DNA from: Hydractinia symbiolongicarpus
Taxonomy: Eukaryota > Cnidaria > Hydrozoa > Anthoathecata > Hydractiniidae
NCBI RefSeq assembly: GCF_029227915.1
Contig: NC_079876.1
Coordinates: forward strand, 33,463,828-33,527,827
Reading direction: 5' to 3'
DNA: 64,000 nt
Both the position numbers and the translations under genes were made by a program. Positions within the stretch are counted from its first letter, which is position 1; each line of letters opens with the position of its first letter. The notes under the pieces are model-generated. The model had not been told where the DNA came from and made no database searches. It saw nothing but the letters and a program-made list of their open reading frames with translations. Below, piece by piece: positions 25,277-38,425 of the stretch.

Positions 25277-28200
25277 TCATTTTTGATGAGACGCTGAATA
25301 AAAGAAGTTTAAACGCCGGCAAAAGAAAACCTGCGACTTCCCGTAAATCCTGGACTCGGCCCGTATAGTCAAAAGTATACAAAGAAAGTACCCAGGGTGT
25401 AAACTCATTTCCCGAACGATTTTTTAAATTATTATTTCACCACTAAAGCCCATGAGACTTGTAGTTTTTAAAAATGTTTTCATTTTTGATGAGACGCTGA
25501 ATAAAAGAAGTTTAAACGCCGGCAAAAGAAAACCCGCGACTTCCCGTAAATCCCGGACTCGGCCCGTATAGTCAAAAGTATTCAAAGAAAGTACCCAGGG
25601 AGTAAACTCATTTCCCGAACGATTTTTTAAAATATTTTTTCACCACTAAAACGCATGAGACTTGTAGTTTTCAAAAATGTTTTCTTTTTTGATGAGACGC
25701 TGAATAAAAGAAGTTTAATCGCCGGCAAACGAAAACCTGCTATTTCCCGTAAATTCCGGACTCGGCCCGTATAGTAATGAAAGTACCCGGGATGTAAACT
25801 CATTTCCCGAACGATTTTTTAAATTATTATTTCACCACTAAAACCCATGAGACTTGTAGTTTTTAAAAATGTTTTCATTTTTGATGAGACGCTGAATGAA
25901 AGAAGTTTAATCGCCGGCAAACGAAAACCTGTGATTTCCCGTAAATCCCGGACTCGGCCCGTATAGTCAAAAGTATACAAAGAAAGTACCCAGAGTGTAA
26001 ACTCATTTCCCGAACGATTTTTTAAATTATTATTTCACCACTAAAGCCCATGAGACTTTTAGTTTTTAAAAATGTTTTCATTTTTGATGAGACGCTGAAT
26101 AAAAGAAGTTTAAACGCCGGCAAAAGAAAACCTGCGACTTCCCGTAAATCCTGGACTCGGCCCGTATAGTCAAAAGTATACAAAGAAAGTAGCCTGGGAG
26201 TAAACTCATTTCCCGAACGATTTTTTAAAATATTTTTTCACCACTAAAACGCATGAGACTTGTAGTTTTCAAAAATGTTTTCATTTTTGATGAGACGCTG
26301 AATAAAAGAAGTTTAATCTCCGGCAAACGAAAACCTGCGATTTCCCGTAAATCCCGGACTCGGCCCGTATAGTAATGAAAGTACCCGGGATGTAAACTCA
26401 TTTCCCGGACGATTTTTTAAATTATTATTTCACCACTAAAACCCATGAGACTTATAGTTTTTAAAAATGTTTTCATTTTTGATGAGACGCTGAATAAAAG
26501 AAGTTTAATCGCAGGCAAACAAAAACCCGCCATTTCCCGTAAACGCCGGACTCGGCCCGTATAGTCAAAAGTATACAAAGAAAGTACCCAGGGAGTAAAC
26601 TCTTTTTCCGAATGATTTTTTAAATTATTTTTTCGCCACTAAAACGCACGAGACTTGTAGTTTTCAAAATTGTTTTCATTTTTGATGAGACGCTGAATAA
26701 AAGAAGTTTAATCGCCGGCAAACGAAAACCTGCGATTTCCCGTAAATCCCGGACTCGGCCCGTATAGTCAAAAGTATACAAAGAAAGTACCCAGGGTGTA
26801 AACTCATTTCCCGAACGATTTTTTAAATTATTATTTCACCACTAAAGCCCATGAGACTTGTAGTTTTTAAAAATGTTTTCATTTTTGATGAGACGCTGAA
26901 TAAAAGAAGTTTAAACGCCGGCAAAAGAAAACCCGCGACTTCCGGTAAATCCTGGACTCGGCCCGTATAGTCAAAAGTATACAAAGAAAGTACCCAGGGA
27001 GTAAACTCCTTTCCCGAACGATTTTTTAAATTATTTTTTCACCACTAAAACGCATGAGACTTGTAGTTTTCAAAATTGTTTTCATTTTTGATGAGACGCT
27101 GAATAAAAGAAGTTTAATCGCCGGCAAACGAAAACCTGCGATTTCCCGTAAATCCCAGACTCGGCCCGTATAGTCAAAAGTATACAAAGAAACTACCCAG
27201 GGTGTAAACTCATTTCCCGAACGATTTTTTAAATTATTATTTCACCACTAAAGCCCATGAGACTTGTAGTTTTTAAAAATGTTTTCATTTTTGATGAGAC
27301 GCTGAATAAAAGAAGTTTAAACGCCGGCAAAAGAAAACCCGCGACTTCCCGTAAATCCCGGACTCGGCCCGTATAGTCAAAGTATACAAAGAAATTACCT
27401 AGGGAGTAAACTCATTTCCCGAACGATTTTTTAAAATATTTTTTCACCACTAAAACGCATGAGACTTGTAGTTTTCAAAAATGTTTTCATTTTTTGATGA
27501 GACGCTGAATAAAAGAAGTTTAATCGCCGGCAAACGAAAACCTGCGATTTCCCGTAAATCCCGGACTCGGCCCGTATAGTAATGAAAGTACCCGGGATGT
27601 AAACTCATTTCCCGAACAATTTTCTAAATTATTGTTTCACCACTAAAACCCATGAGACTTGTAGTTTTTAAAAATGTTTTCATTTTTGATGAGACGCTGA
27701 ATAAAAGAGGTTTAATCGCCGGCAAACGAAAACCCGCCATTTCCCGTAAACCCCGGACTCGGCCCGCATAGTCAAAAGTATACAAAGAAAGTACCCAGGG
27801 AGTAAACTCATTTCCCGAACGATTTTTTAAATTATTTTTTCACCACTAAAACGCATGAGACTTGTAGTTTTCAAAATTGTTTTCATTTTTGATGAGACGC
27901 TGAATAAAAGAAGTTTAATCGCCGGCAAACGAAAACCTGCGATTTCCCGTAAATCCCAGACTCGGCCCGTATAGTCAAAAGTATACAAAGAAACTACCCA
28001 GGGTGTAAACTCATTTCCCGAACGATTTTTTAAATTATTATTTCACCACTAAAGCCCATGAGACTTGTAGTTTTTAAAAATGTTTTCATTTTTGATGAGA
28101 CGCTGAATAAAAGAAGTTTAAACGCCGGCAAAAGAAAACCCGCGACTTCCCGTAAATCCCGGACTCGGCCCGTATAGTCAAAAGTATACAAAGAAAGTAC

Positions 28201-28319
28201 CCAGGGAGTAAACTCATTTCCCGAACGATTTTTTAAAATATTTTTTCACCACTAAAACGCATGAGACTTGTAGTTTTCAAAAATGTTTTCATTTTTGATG
28301 AGACGCTGAATAAAAGAAG
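25277..28319 (+). repeat. Irregular A/B/C/D satellite, no clean higher-order unit
   Basis: Monomers resemble those at 7.2-8.1 kb: gacttccggtaaatcctgg recurs near 26940, and a stretch near 28230-28430 matches those at 7773 and 10401. A variant gtcaaagtatacaaag with ttacctaggg occurs near 27378 and 28584. Monomers with cattttttgatgag (one extra T) occur near 27486 and 29291, 1805 bp apart. No orientation change and no type E monomers were found here. Confidence 0.75.
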
Positions 28320-29683
28320 TTTAATCGCCGGCAAACGAAAACCTGCGATTTCCCGTAAATCCCGGACTCGGCCCGTATAGTCAAAAGTATACAAAGAAAG
28401 TACCCAGAGTGTAAACTCATTTCCCAAACGATTTTTTAAATTATTTTTTCACCACTAAAACGCACGAGACTTGTAGTTTTCAAAATTGTTTTCATTTTTG
28501 ATGAGACGCTGAATAAAAGAAGTTTAATCGCCGGCAAACGAAAACCTGCGACTTCCCGTAAATCCCGGACTCGGCCCGTATAGTCAAAGTATACAAAGAA
28601 ATTACCTAGGGAGTAAACTCATTTCCCGAACGATTTTTTAAAATATTTTTTCACCACTAAAACGCATGAGACTTGTAGTTTTCAAAATTGTTTTCATTTT
28701 TGATGAGACGCTGAATAAAAGAAGTTTAATCGCCGGCAAACGAAAACCTGCGATTTCCCGTAAATCCCGGACTCGGCCCGTATAGTAATGAAAGTACCCG
28801 GGATGTAAACTCATTTCCCGAACGATTTTTTAAATTATTATTTCACCACTAAAACCCATGAGCCTTATAGTTTTTAAAAATGTTTTCATTTTTGATGAGA
28901 CGCTGAATAAAAGAAGTTTAATCGCCGGCAAACAAAAACCCGCCATTTCCCGTAAACGCCGGACTCGGCCCGTATAGTCAAAAGTATACAAAGAAAGTAC
29001 CCAGGGAGTAAACTCTTTTTCCGAACGATTTTTTAAATTATTTTTTCACGACTACAAGGCATGAGACTTGTAGTTTTCAAAAATGTTTTCATTTTTGATG
29101 AGACGCTGAATAAAAGAAGTTTAATCGCCCTCAAACGAAAATCCGCGATTTCCCGTAAATCCCGGACTCGACCCGTATAGTCAAAAGTATACAAAGAAAT
29201 TACATAGGGAGTAAACTCATTTCCCGAACGATTTTTTAAAATATTTTTTCACCACTAAAACGCATGAGACTTGTAGTTTTCAAAAATGTTTTCATTTTTT
29301 GATGAGACGCTGAATAAAAGAAGTTTAATCGCCGGTAAACGAAAACCTGCGATTTCCCGTAAATCCCGGACTCGGCCCGTATAGTAATGAAAGTACCCGG
29401 GATGTAAACTCATTTCCCGAACGATTTTTTAAATTATTGTTTCACCACTAAAACCCATGAGACTTGTAGTTTTTAAAAATGTTTTCATTTTTGATGAGAC
29501 GCTGAATAAAAGAGGTTTAATCGCCGGCAAACGAAAACCCGCCATTTCCCGTAAACCCCGGACTCGGCCCGCATAGTCAAAAGTATACAAAGAAAGTACC
29601 CAGGGAGTAAACTCATTTCCCGAACGATTTTTTAAATTATTTTTTCACCACTAAAACGCATGAGGCTTGTAGTTTTCAAAAAT

Positions 29684-29886
29684 GTTTTCATTTTTGATGA
29701 GACGGTTAATGAAAGAAGTTTAATCGCCGGCAAACGAAAACCCGCGATTTCCCGTAAATCCCGGGCTTGGCCCGTATAGTCGAATGTATACAAAGAAAGT
29801 ACCCTGTGAGTAAACTCATTTCCCGAACGATTTTTTAAATTATTTTTTCACCACTAAAACGCATGAGACTTGTAGTTTTCATAAAT
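29684..29886 (+). repeat. First type E monomer (203 bp)
   Basis: Type E carries ttaatgaaag in the left third, cccgggcttggcccg in the core, gtcgaatgtatac before the AT half, and accctgtgagtaaac. I find none of the cttggcccg/gtcgaatg combination before this position, and many after it to the end of the window, mixed with types A, B, C and D. This copy has the gacggttaatgaaag start; others have gacgcttaatgaaag. It marks the left edge of a compositional domain. Confidence 0.85.
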
Positions 29887-30292
29887 GTTTTCATTTTTGA
29901 TGAGACGCTTAATGAAAGTTGTTTAATCGCCAGCAAACGAAAACCCGCGATTTCCCGTAAATCCCGGGCTTGGCCCGTATAGTCGAATGTATACAAAGAA
30001 AGTACCCTGTGAGTAAACTCATTTCCCGAACGATTTTTTAAATTATTTTTTCACCACTAAAACGCATGAGACTTGTAGTTTTCATAAATGTTTTCATTTT
30101 TGATGAGACGCTTAATGAAAGTTGTTTAATCGCCAGCAAACGAAAACCCGCGATTTCCCGTAAATCCCGGACTCGGCCCGCATAGTCAAAAGTATACAAA
30201 GAAAGTACCCAGGGAGTAAACTCATTTCCCGAACGATTTTTTAAATTATTTTTTCACCACTAAAACGCATGAGGCTTGTAGTTTTCAAAATT
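29684..30292 (+). repeat. 609-bp (3-monomer) insertion present only in super-repeat copy 1
   Basis: Left of it the offset to copy 2 is 20581, right of it 19972; the difference is 609 = 3 x 203. The segment holds two type E monomers and a third that starts as E (cttaatgaaagttg, cgccagcaaacg) and ends as A (cggactcggcccgcatag). Related E monomers lie at 31.1-31.6 kb, a possible source. Confidence 0.8.
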
Positions 30293-32819
30293 GTTTTCAT
30301 TTTTGATGAGACGCTGAATAAAAGAAGTTTAATCGCCGGCAAACGAAAACCTGCGATTTCCCGTAAATCCCGGACTCGGCCCGTATAGTCAAAAGTATAC
30401 AAAGAAAGTACCCAGGGTGTAAACTCATTTCCCGAACGATTTTTCAAATTATTATTTCACCACTAAAGCCAATGAGACTTGTAGTTTTTAAAAATGTTTT
30501 CATTTTTGATGAGACGCTGAATAAAAGAAGTTTAAACGCCGGCAAAAGAAAACCCGCGACTTCCCGTAAATCCTGGACTCGGCCCGTATAGTCAAAAGTA
30601 TACAAAGAAAGTACCCAGGGAGTAAACTCATTTCCCAAACGATTTTTTAAAATATTTTTTCACCACTAAAACGCATGAGACTTGTAGTTTTCAAAAATGT
30701 TTTCATTTTTGATGAGACGCTGAATAAAAGAAGTTTAATCTCCGGCAAACGAAAACCTGCGATTTCCCGTAAATCCCGGACTCGGCCCGTATAGTAATGA
30801 AAGTACCCGGGATGTAAACTCATTTCCCGAACGATTTTTTAAATTATTATTTCACCACTAAAACCCATGAGACTTATAGTTTTTAAAAATGTTTTCATTT
30901 TTGATGAGACGCTGAATAAAAGAAGTTTAATCGCCGGCAAACAAAAACCCGCCATTTCCCGTAAACGCCGGACTCGGCCCGTATAGTCAAAAGTATACAA
31001 AGAAAGTACCCAGGGAGTAAACTCTTTTTTCGAACGATTTTTTAAATTATTTTTTCACCACTACAACGCATGAGACTTGTAGTTTTCAAAAATGTTTTCA
31101 TTTTTGATGAGACGGTTAATGAAAGAAGTTTAATCGCTGGCAAACGAAAACCCGCGATTTCCCGTAAATCCCGGGCTTGGCCCGTATAGTCGAATGTATA
31201 CAAAGAAAGTACCCTGTGAGTAAACTCATTTCCCGAACGATTTTTTAAATTATTTTTTCACCACTAAAACGCATGAGACTTGTAGTTTTCATAAATGTTT
31301 TCATTTTTGATGAGACGCTTAATGAAAGTTGTTTAATCGCCAGCAAACGAAAACCCGCGATTTCCCGTAAATCCCGGGCTTGGCCCGTATAGTCGAATGT
31401 ATACAAAGAAAGTACCCTGTGAGTAAACTCATTTCCCGAACGATTTTTTAAATTATTTTTTCACCACTAAAACGCATGAGACTTGTAGTTTTCATAAATG
31501 TTTTCATTTTTGATGAGACGCTTAATGAAAGTTGTTTAATCGCCAGCAAACGAAAACCCGCGATTTCCCGTAAATCCCGGGCTTGGCCCGTATAGTCGAA
31601 TGTATACAAAGAAAGTACCCTGTGAGTAAAATCATTTCCAAAACGATTTTTTAAATTATCTTTTCACCACTAAAACGCATGAGACTTGTAGTTTTCAAAA
31701 ATGTTTTCATTTTTGATGAGACGCTGAATAAAAAAAGTTTAATCGCCGGCAAACGAAAACCCGCCATTTCCCGTAAACCCCGGACTCGACCCGTATAGTC
31801 AAAAGTATACAAATAAAGTACCCAGGAAGTAAACTCATTTCCCGAACGATTTTTTATATTATTTTTTTACCACTAAACGCATGAGACTTGTAGTTTTCAA
31901 AAATATTTTCATATTTGATGGGACGCTGAATAAAAGAAGTTTAATCGCCGGCAAACGAAAATCCGCGATTTCCCGTAAATCCCGGACTCGGCCCGTATAG
32001 TCAAAAGTATACAAAGAAAGTACCCATGGAGTAAACTCATTTCCGGAACGATTTTTTTAAATATTTTTTCACCACTAAAACGCCTGAGACTTGTAGTTTT
32101 CATAAATGTTTTCATTTTTGATGAGACGCTGAATAAAAGAAGTTTAATCGCCGGCAAACGAAAACCTGCGATTTCCCGTAAACCCCGGACTCGGCCCGCA
32201 TAGTCAAAAGTATACAAAGAAAGTACCCAGGGAGTAAACTCATTTCCCGAACGATTTTTTAAATTATTTTTTCATCACTAAAACGCATGAGACTTGTAGT
32301 TTTCAAAATTGTTTTCATTTTTGATGAGACGCTGAATAAAGGAAGTTTAATCGCCGGCAAACGAAAACCTGCGATTTCCCGTAAATCCCGGACTCGGCCC
32401 GTATAGTCAAAAGTATACAAAGAAAGTACCCAGGGTGTAAACTCATTTACCGAACGATGTTTTAAATTATTATTTCACCACTAAAGCCCATGAGACTTGT
32501 AGTTTTTAAAAATGTTTTCATTTTTGATGAGACGCTGAATAAAAGAAGTTTAAACGCCGGCAAAAGAAAACCCGCGACTTCCCGTAAATCTCGGACTCGG
32601 CCCGTATAGTTAAAAGTTTACAAAGAAAGTACCCAGGGAGTAAACTCATTTCCCGAACGATTTTTTAAAATATTTTTTCACCACTAAAACGCATGAGACT
32701 TGTAGTTTTCAAAAATGTTTTCATTTTTGATGAGACGCTGAATAAAAGAAGTTTAATCGCCGGCAAACGAAAATCTGCGATTTCCCGTAAATCCCGGACT
32801 CGGCCCGTATAGTAATGAA

Positions 32820-34409
32820 AGTACCCGGGATGTAAACTCATTTCCCGAACGATTTTTTAAATTATTATTTCACCACTAAAACCCATGAGACTTATAGTTT
32901 TTAAAAATGTTTTCATTTTTGATGAGACGCTGAATAGAAGAAGTTTAATCGCCGGCAAACAAAAACCCGCCATTTCCCGTAAACGCCGGACTCGGCCCGT
33001 ATAGTCAAAAGTATACAAAGAAAGTACCCAGGGAGTAAACTCTTTTTCCGAACGATTTTTTAAATTATTTTTTCACCACTACAACGCATGAGACTTGTAG
33101 TTTTCAAAAATGTTTTCATTTTTGATGAGACGCTGAATAAAAGAAGTTTAATCGCCCTCAAACGAAAATCCGCGATTTCCCGTGAATCCCGGACTCGGCC
33201 CGTATAGTCCAAAGTATACAAAGAAAGTACCCAGGGAATAAACTCATTTCCCGAACGATTTTTTAAATTATTTTTTCACCACTAAAACGCATGAGATTTG
33301 TAGTTTTCAAAAATGTTTTTATTTTTGATGAGACGCTTAATGAAAGAGGTTTAATCGCCGGCAAACAAAATCCCGCGATTTCCCGTAAATCCCGGGCTTG
33401 GCCCGTATAGTCGAATGTATACAAAGAAAGTACCTAGGGAGTAAACTCATTTCCCGAACGATTTTTTAATTTTTTTTTTCACCACTAAAACGCATGAGAC
33501 TTGTAGTTTTCAAAAATGTTTTCATTTTTGATGAGACGGTTAATGAAAGAAGTTTAATCGCCGGCAAACGAAAACCCGCGATTTCCCGTAAATCCCGGAC
33601 TCGGCCCGTATAGTCAAAAGTATACAAAGAAAGTACCCGGGATGTAAACTCATTTCCCGAACGATTTTTTAAATTATTTTTTCACCACTAAAACCCATGA
33701 GACTTATAGTTTTTAAAAATGTTTTCATTTTTGATGAGACGCTGAATAGAAGAAGTTTAATCGCCGGCAAACAAAAACCCGCCATTTCCCGTAAACGCCG
33801 GACTCGGCCCGTATAGTCAAAAGTATACAAAGAAAGTACCCAGGGAGTAAACTCTTTTTCCGAACGATTTTTTAAATTATTTTTTCACCACTACAACGCA
33901 TGAGACTTGTAGTTTTCAAAAATGTTTTCATTTTTGATGAGACGCTGAATAAAAGAAGTTTAATCGCCCTCAAACGAAAATCCGCGATTTCCCGTGAATC
34001 CCGGACTCGGCCCGTATAGTCCAAAGTATACAAAGAAAGTACCCAGGGAATAAACTCATTTCCCGAACGATTTTTTAAATTATTTTTTCACCACTAAAAC
34101 GCATGAGATTTGTAGTTTTCAAAAATGTTTTTATTGTTGATGAGACGCTTAATGAAAGAGGTTTAATCGCCGGGAAACAAAATCCCGCGATTTCCCGTAA
34201 ATCCCGGGCTTGGCCCGTATAGTCGAATGTATACAAAGAAAGTACCTAGGGAGTAAACTCATTTCCCGAACGATTTTTTAATTTTTTTTTTCACCACTAA
34301 AACGCATGAGACTTGTAGTTTTCAAAAATGTTTTCATTTTTGATGAGACGGTTAATGAAAGAAGTTTAATCGCCGGCAAACGAAAACCCGCGATTTCCCG
34401 TAAATCCCG
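32820..34409 (+). repeat. Tandem duplication of 812 bp (4 monomers)
   Basis: The strings tgaatagaag (32931/33743) and atcgccctcaaacg (33151/33963) recur 812 bp apart, equal to 4 x 203. The first unit is about 32820-33631, the second about 33632-34409. At the join (about 33580-33650) a full-length monomer keeps gtatacaaag but ends with tacccgggatg, combining an E-like left part with the right part of a D. The matching region of super-repeat copy 2 (near 53.3 kb) has one unit only. Confidence 0.82.
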
Positions 34410-35909
34410 GGCTTGGCCCGTATAGTCGAATGTATACAAAGAAAGTACCCTGTGAGTAAACTCATTTCCCGAACGATTTTTTAAATTATTTTTTCACCAC
34501 TAAAACGCATAAGACTTGTAGTTTTCAGAAATGTTGTCATTTTTGATGAGACGCTTAATGAAAGTGGCTTAATCGCCAGCAAACGAAAACCTGCGATTTC
34601 CCGTAAATCCAGGGCTTGGCCCGTATAGTCGAATGTATACAAAGAAAGTACCCTGTGAGTAAACTCATTTCCAAAACGATTTTTTAAATTATCTTTTCAC
34701 CACTAAAACGCATGAGACTTGTAGTTTTCAAAAATATTTTCATATTTGATGGGACGCTGAATAAAAGCAGTTTAATCGCCGGCAAACGAAAATCCGCGAT
34801 TTCCCGTAAATCCCGGACTCGGCCCGTATAGTCAAAAGTATACAAAGAAAGTACCCTGTGAGTAAACTCATTTCCAAAACGATTTTTTAAATTATCTTTT
34901 CACCACTAAAACGCATGAGACTTGTAGTTTTTATAAATGTTTTCATTTTTGATGAGACGCTGAATAAAAGAAGTTTAATCGCCGGAAAACGAAAACCTGC
35001 GATTTCCCGTAAATCCCGGACTCGGCCCGTATAGTAATGAAAGTACCCGGGATGTAAACTCATTTCCCGAACGATTTTTTAAATTATTATTTCACCACTA
35101 AAACCCATGAGACTTGTAGTTTTTAAAAATGTTTTCATTTTTGATGAGACGCTGAATAAAAGAATTTTAATCGCCGGCAAACGAAAACGCGCCATTTCCC
35201 GTAAACCCCGGACTCGGCATGCATAGTCAAAAGTATACAAAGAAAGTACCCAGGGAGTAAACTCATTTCCCGAACGATTTTTTAAATTATTTTTTCACCA
35301 TTAAAACGCATGAGACTTGTAGTTTTCAAAATTGTTTTCATTTTTGATGAGACGCTGAATAAAAGAAGTTTAATCGCCGGCAAACGAAAACCTGCGATTT
35401 CCCGTAAATCCCGGACTCGGCCCGTATAGTCAAAAGTATACAAAGAAAGTACCCAGGGTGTAAACTCATTTCCCGAACGATTTTTTAAATTATTATTTCA
35501 CCACTAAAGCCCATGAGACTTGTAGTTTTTAAAAATGTTTTCATTTTTGATGAGACGCTGAATAAAAGAAGTTTAAACAACGTCAATAGAAAACCCGCGA
35601 CTTCCCGTAAATCCCGGACTCGGCCCGTATAGTTAAAAGTATACAAAGAAAGTACCCAGGGAGTAAACTCGTTTCCCAAACGATTTTTTAAAATATTTTT
35701 TCACCACTAAAACGCATGAGACTTGTAGTTTTCAAAAATGTTTTCATTTTTGATGAGACTCTGAATAAAAGAAGTTTAATCGCCGGCAAACGAAAATCTG
35801 TGATTTCCCGTAAATCCCGGACTCGGCCCGTATAGTAATGAAAGTACCCGGGATGTAAACTCATTTCCCGAACGATTTTTTAAATTATTATTTCACCACT
35901 AAAACCCAT

Positions 35910-36039
35910 GAGACTCCCGCCATTTCCCGTAAACGCCGGACTCGGCCCGTATAGTCAAAAGTATACAAAGAAAGTACCCAGGGAGTAAACTCGTTTCCCA
36001 AACGATTTTTTAAAATATTTTTTCACCACTAAAACGCAT
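35910..36039 (+). repeat. 130-bp truncated monomer (73-bp deletion)
   Basis: Measured from gagact to the next gagact this monomer is 130 bp. The text gagactcccgccatttcccg joins the end of the cttgtag region to the core, with 73 bp missing (the T-rich start, gatgagacgctg and cgccggcaaacg). The D and A monomers around it are complete. Confidence 0.9.
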
Positions 36040-36231
36040 GAGACTTGTAGTTTTCAAAAATGTTTTCATTTTTGATGAGACTCTGAATAAAAGAAGTTTA
36101 ATCGCCGGCAAACGAAAATCTGTAATTTCCCGTAAATCCCGGACTCGGCCCGTATAGTAATGAAAGTACCCGGGATGTAAACTCATTTGCCGAACGATTT
36201 TTTAAATTATTATTTCACCACTAAAACCCAT

Positions 36232-36361
36232 GAGACTTCCGCCATTTCCCGTAAACGCCGGACTCGGCCCGTATAGTCAAAAGTATACAAAGAAAGTACC
36301 CAGGGAGTAAACTCATTTTCCGAACAATTTTTTAAATTATTTTTTCACCACTACAACGCAT
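36232..36361 (+). repeat. 130-bp truncated monomer (73-bp deletion)
   Basis: The spacing is again 130 bp, with the scar reading gagacttccgccatttcccg. The join differs by one base (ttcc instead of tccc) from the 35910 copy, either from a base change or from a shifted breakpoint in a second deletion. Confidence 0.9.
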
Positions 36362-37973
36362 GAGACTTGTAGTTTTCAAAAATGTTTTCATTTTCTATGA
36401 GACGCTGAATAAAAGAAGTTTAATCGCCCTCAATCGAAAATCCGCGATTTCCCGTAAATCCCGGACTCGACCCGTATAGTCCAAAGTATACAAAGAAAGT
36501 ACCCAGGGAATAAACTCATTTCCCGAACGATTTTTTAAATTATTTTTTCACCACTAAAACGCATGAGACTAGTAGTTTTCAAAAATGTTTTCATTTTTGA
36601 TGAGACGCTTAATGAAAGAGGTTTAATCGCCGGCAAACGAAATCCCGCGATTTCGCGTAAATCCCGGGCTTGGCCCGTATAGTCGAATGTATACAAAGAA
36701 AGTACCTAGGGAGTAAACTCATTTCCCGAACGATTTTTTAATTTTTTTTTTCACCACTAAAACGCATGAGACTTGTAGTTTTCAAAAATGTTTTCATTTT
36801 TGATGAGGCGGTTAATGAAAGAAGTTTAATCGCCGGCAAACGAAAACCCGCGATTTCCCGTAAATCCCGGGCTTGGCCCGTATAGTCGAATGTATACAAA
36901 GAAACTACTCTGTGAGTAAACTCATTTCCCGAACGATTTTTTAAATTATTATTTCACCACTAAAACGCATGAGACTTGTAGTTTTCAGAAATTTTTTCAT
37001 TTTTGATGAGACGCTTAATGAAAGTGGTTTAATCGCCAGCAAACGAAAACCCGCGATTTCCCGTAAATCCCGGGCTTGGCCCGTATAGTCGAATGTATAC
37101 AAAGAAAGTACCCTGTGAGTAAACTCATTTCCAATACGATTTTTTAAATTATCTTTTCACCACTAAAACGTATGAGACTTGGAGTTTTCAAAAATGTTTT
37201 CATTTTTGATGAGACGCTGAATAAAAGAAGTTTAATCGCCGGCAAACGAAAACCCGCCATTTCCCGTAAATCCCGGACTCAGCCCGTATAGTCAAAAGTA
37301 TACAAAAGAAAGTACCCAGGGAGTAAACTCATTTCCCGAACGATTTTTTAAATTATTTTTTCACCACTAAAACGCATGAGACTTGTAGTTTTCAAAAATG
37401 TTTTCATTTTTGATGAGACGCTTAATGAAAGAGGTTTAATCAACGGCAAACGAAATCCCGCGTTTTCCGTAAATCCGGGGCTTGGCCCGTATAGTCGAAT
37501 GTATACAAAAAAGTACCCAGGGAGTAAACTCATTTTCCGAACGATTTTTTAAATTTTTTTTTCACCACTAAAACGCATGAGACTTGTAGTTTTCAAAAAT
37601 GTTTTCATTTTTGATGAGACGCTTAATGAAAGAGGTTTAATCGCCGGAAAACGAAAACCCGCGATTTCCCGTAAATCCCGGGCTTGGCCCGTATAGTCGA
37701 ATGTATACAAAGAAAGTACCCTGTGAGTAAACTCATTTTCCGAACGATTTTTTAAATTATTTTTTTACCACTAAAACGCATGAGACTTGTAGTTTTGAAA
37801 AATGTTTTCATTTTTGATGAGACGCTGAATAAAAGCAGTTTAATCGCCGGCAAACGAAAATCTGTGATTTCCCGTAAATCCCGGACTCGGCCCGTATAGT
37901 AATGAAAGTACCCGGGATGTAAACTCATTTCCCGAACGATTTTTTAAATTATTATTTCACCACTAAAACCCAT

Positions 37974-38103
37974 GAGACTCCCGCCATTTCCCGTAAACGC
38001 CGGACTCGGCCCGTATAGTCAAAAGTATACAAAGAAAGTACCCAGGGAGTAAACTCGTTTCCCGAACGATTTTTTAAAATATTTTTTCACCACTAAAACG
38101 CAT
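37974..38103 (+). repeat. 130-bp truncated monomer
   Basis: Copy of the 35910 form (agactcccgcc scar), produced by the 2064-bp duplication. Confidence 0.9.
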
Positions 38104-38295
38104 GAGACTTGTAGTTTTCAAAAATGTTTTCATTTTTGATGAGACTCTGAATAAAAGAAGTTTAATCGCCGGCAAACGAAAATCTGTAATTTCCCGTAAA
38201 TCCCGGACTCGGCCCGTATAGTAATGAAAGTACCCGGGATGTAAACTCATTTCCCGAACGATTTTTTAAATTATTATTTCACCACTAAAACCCAT

Positions 38296-38425
38296 GAGAC
38301 TTCCGCCATTTCCCGTAAACGCCGGACTCGGCCCGTATAGTCAAAAGTATACAAAGAAAGTACCCAGGGAGTAAACTCATTTTCCGAACAATTTTTTAAA
38401 TTATTTTTTCACCACTACAACGCAT
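38296..38425 (+). repeat. 130-bp truncated monomer
   Basis: Copy of the 36232 form (gagacttccgcc scar), 2064 bp downstream of it. Confidence 0.9.

Larger units (their letters stand above)
35775..37838 (+). repeat. Tandem duplication of 2064 bp, copy 1
   Basis: The truncation scar agactcccgcc at 35911 recurs at 37975, exactly 2064 bp away, and the 61-residue frames at 37348 and 39412 show the same distance. The unit contains two 130-bp monomers, D, A and several E monomers. It carries gatgaggcgg near 36804, where copy 2 has gatgagacgg. Confidence 0.87.

Noticed and set aside
1-29683. CRISPR array
   Set aside because: The repeated unit is a contiguous 203-bp monomer with graded variants. There are no short identical repeats separated by unique spacers, and no cas genes.
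37400-37435. Hammerhead ribozyme-like core (ttgatgag ... gaaag) in E monomers with cttaatgaaag
   Set aside because: Hammerhead ribozymes occur in some satellites, so I looked. The core needs ctgatga before helix II; here the key C is T in every copy. The bases between (gacgcttaat) cannot form a proper helix II and no matching helix III with a cleavage triplet was found.
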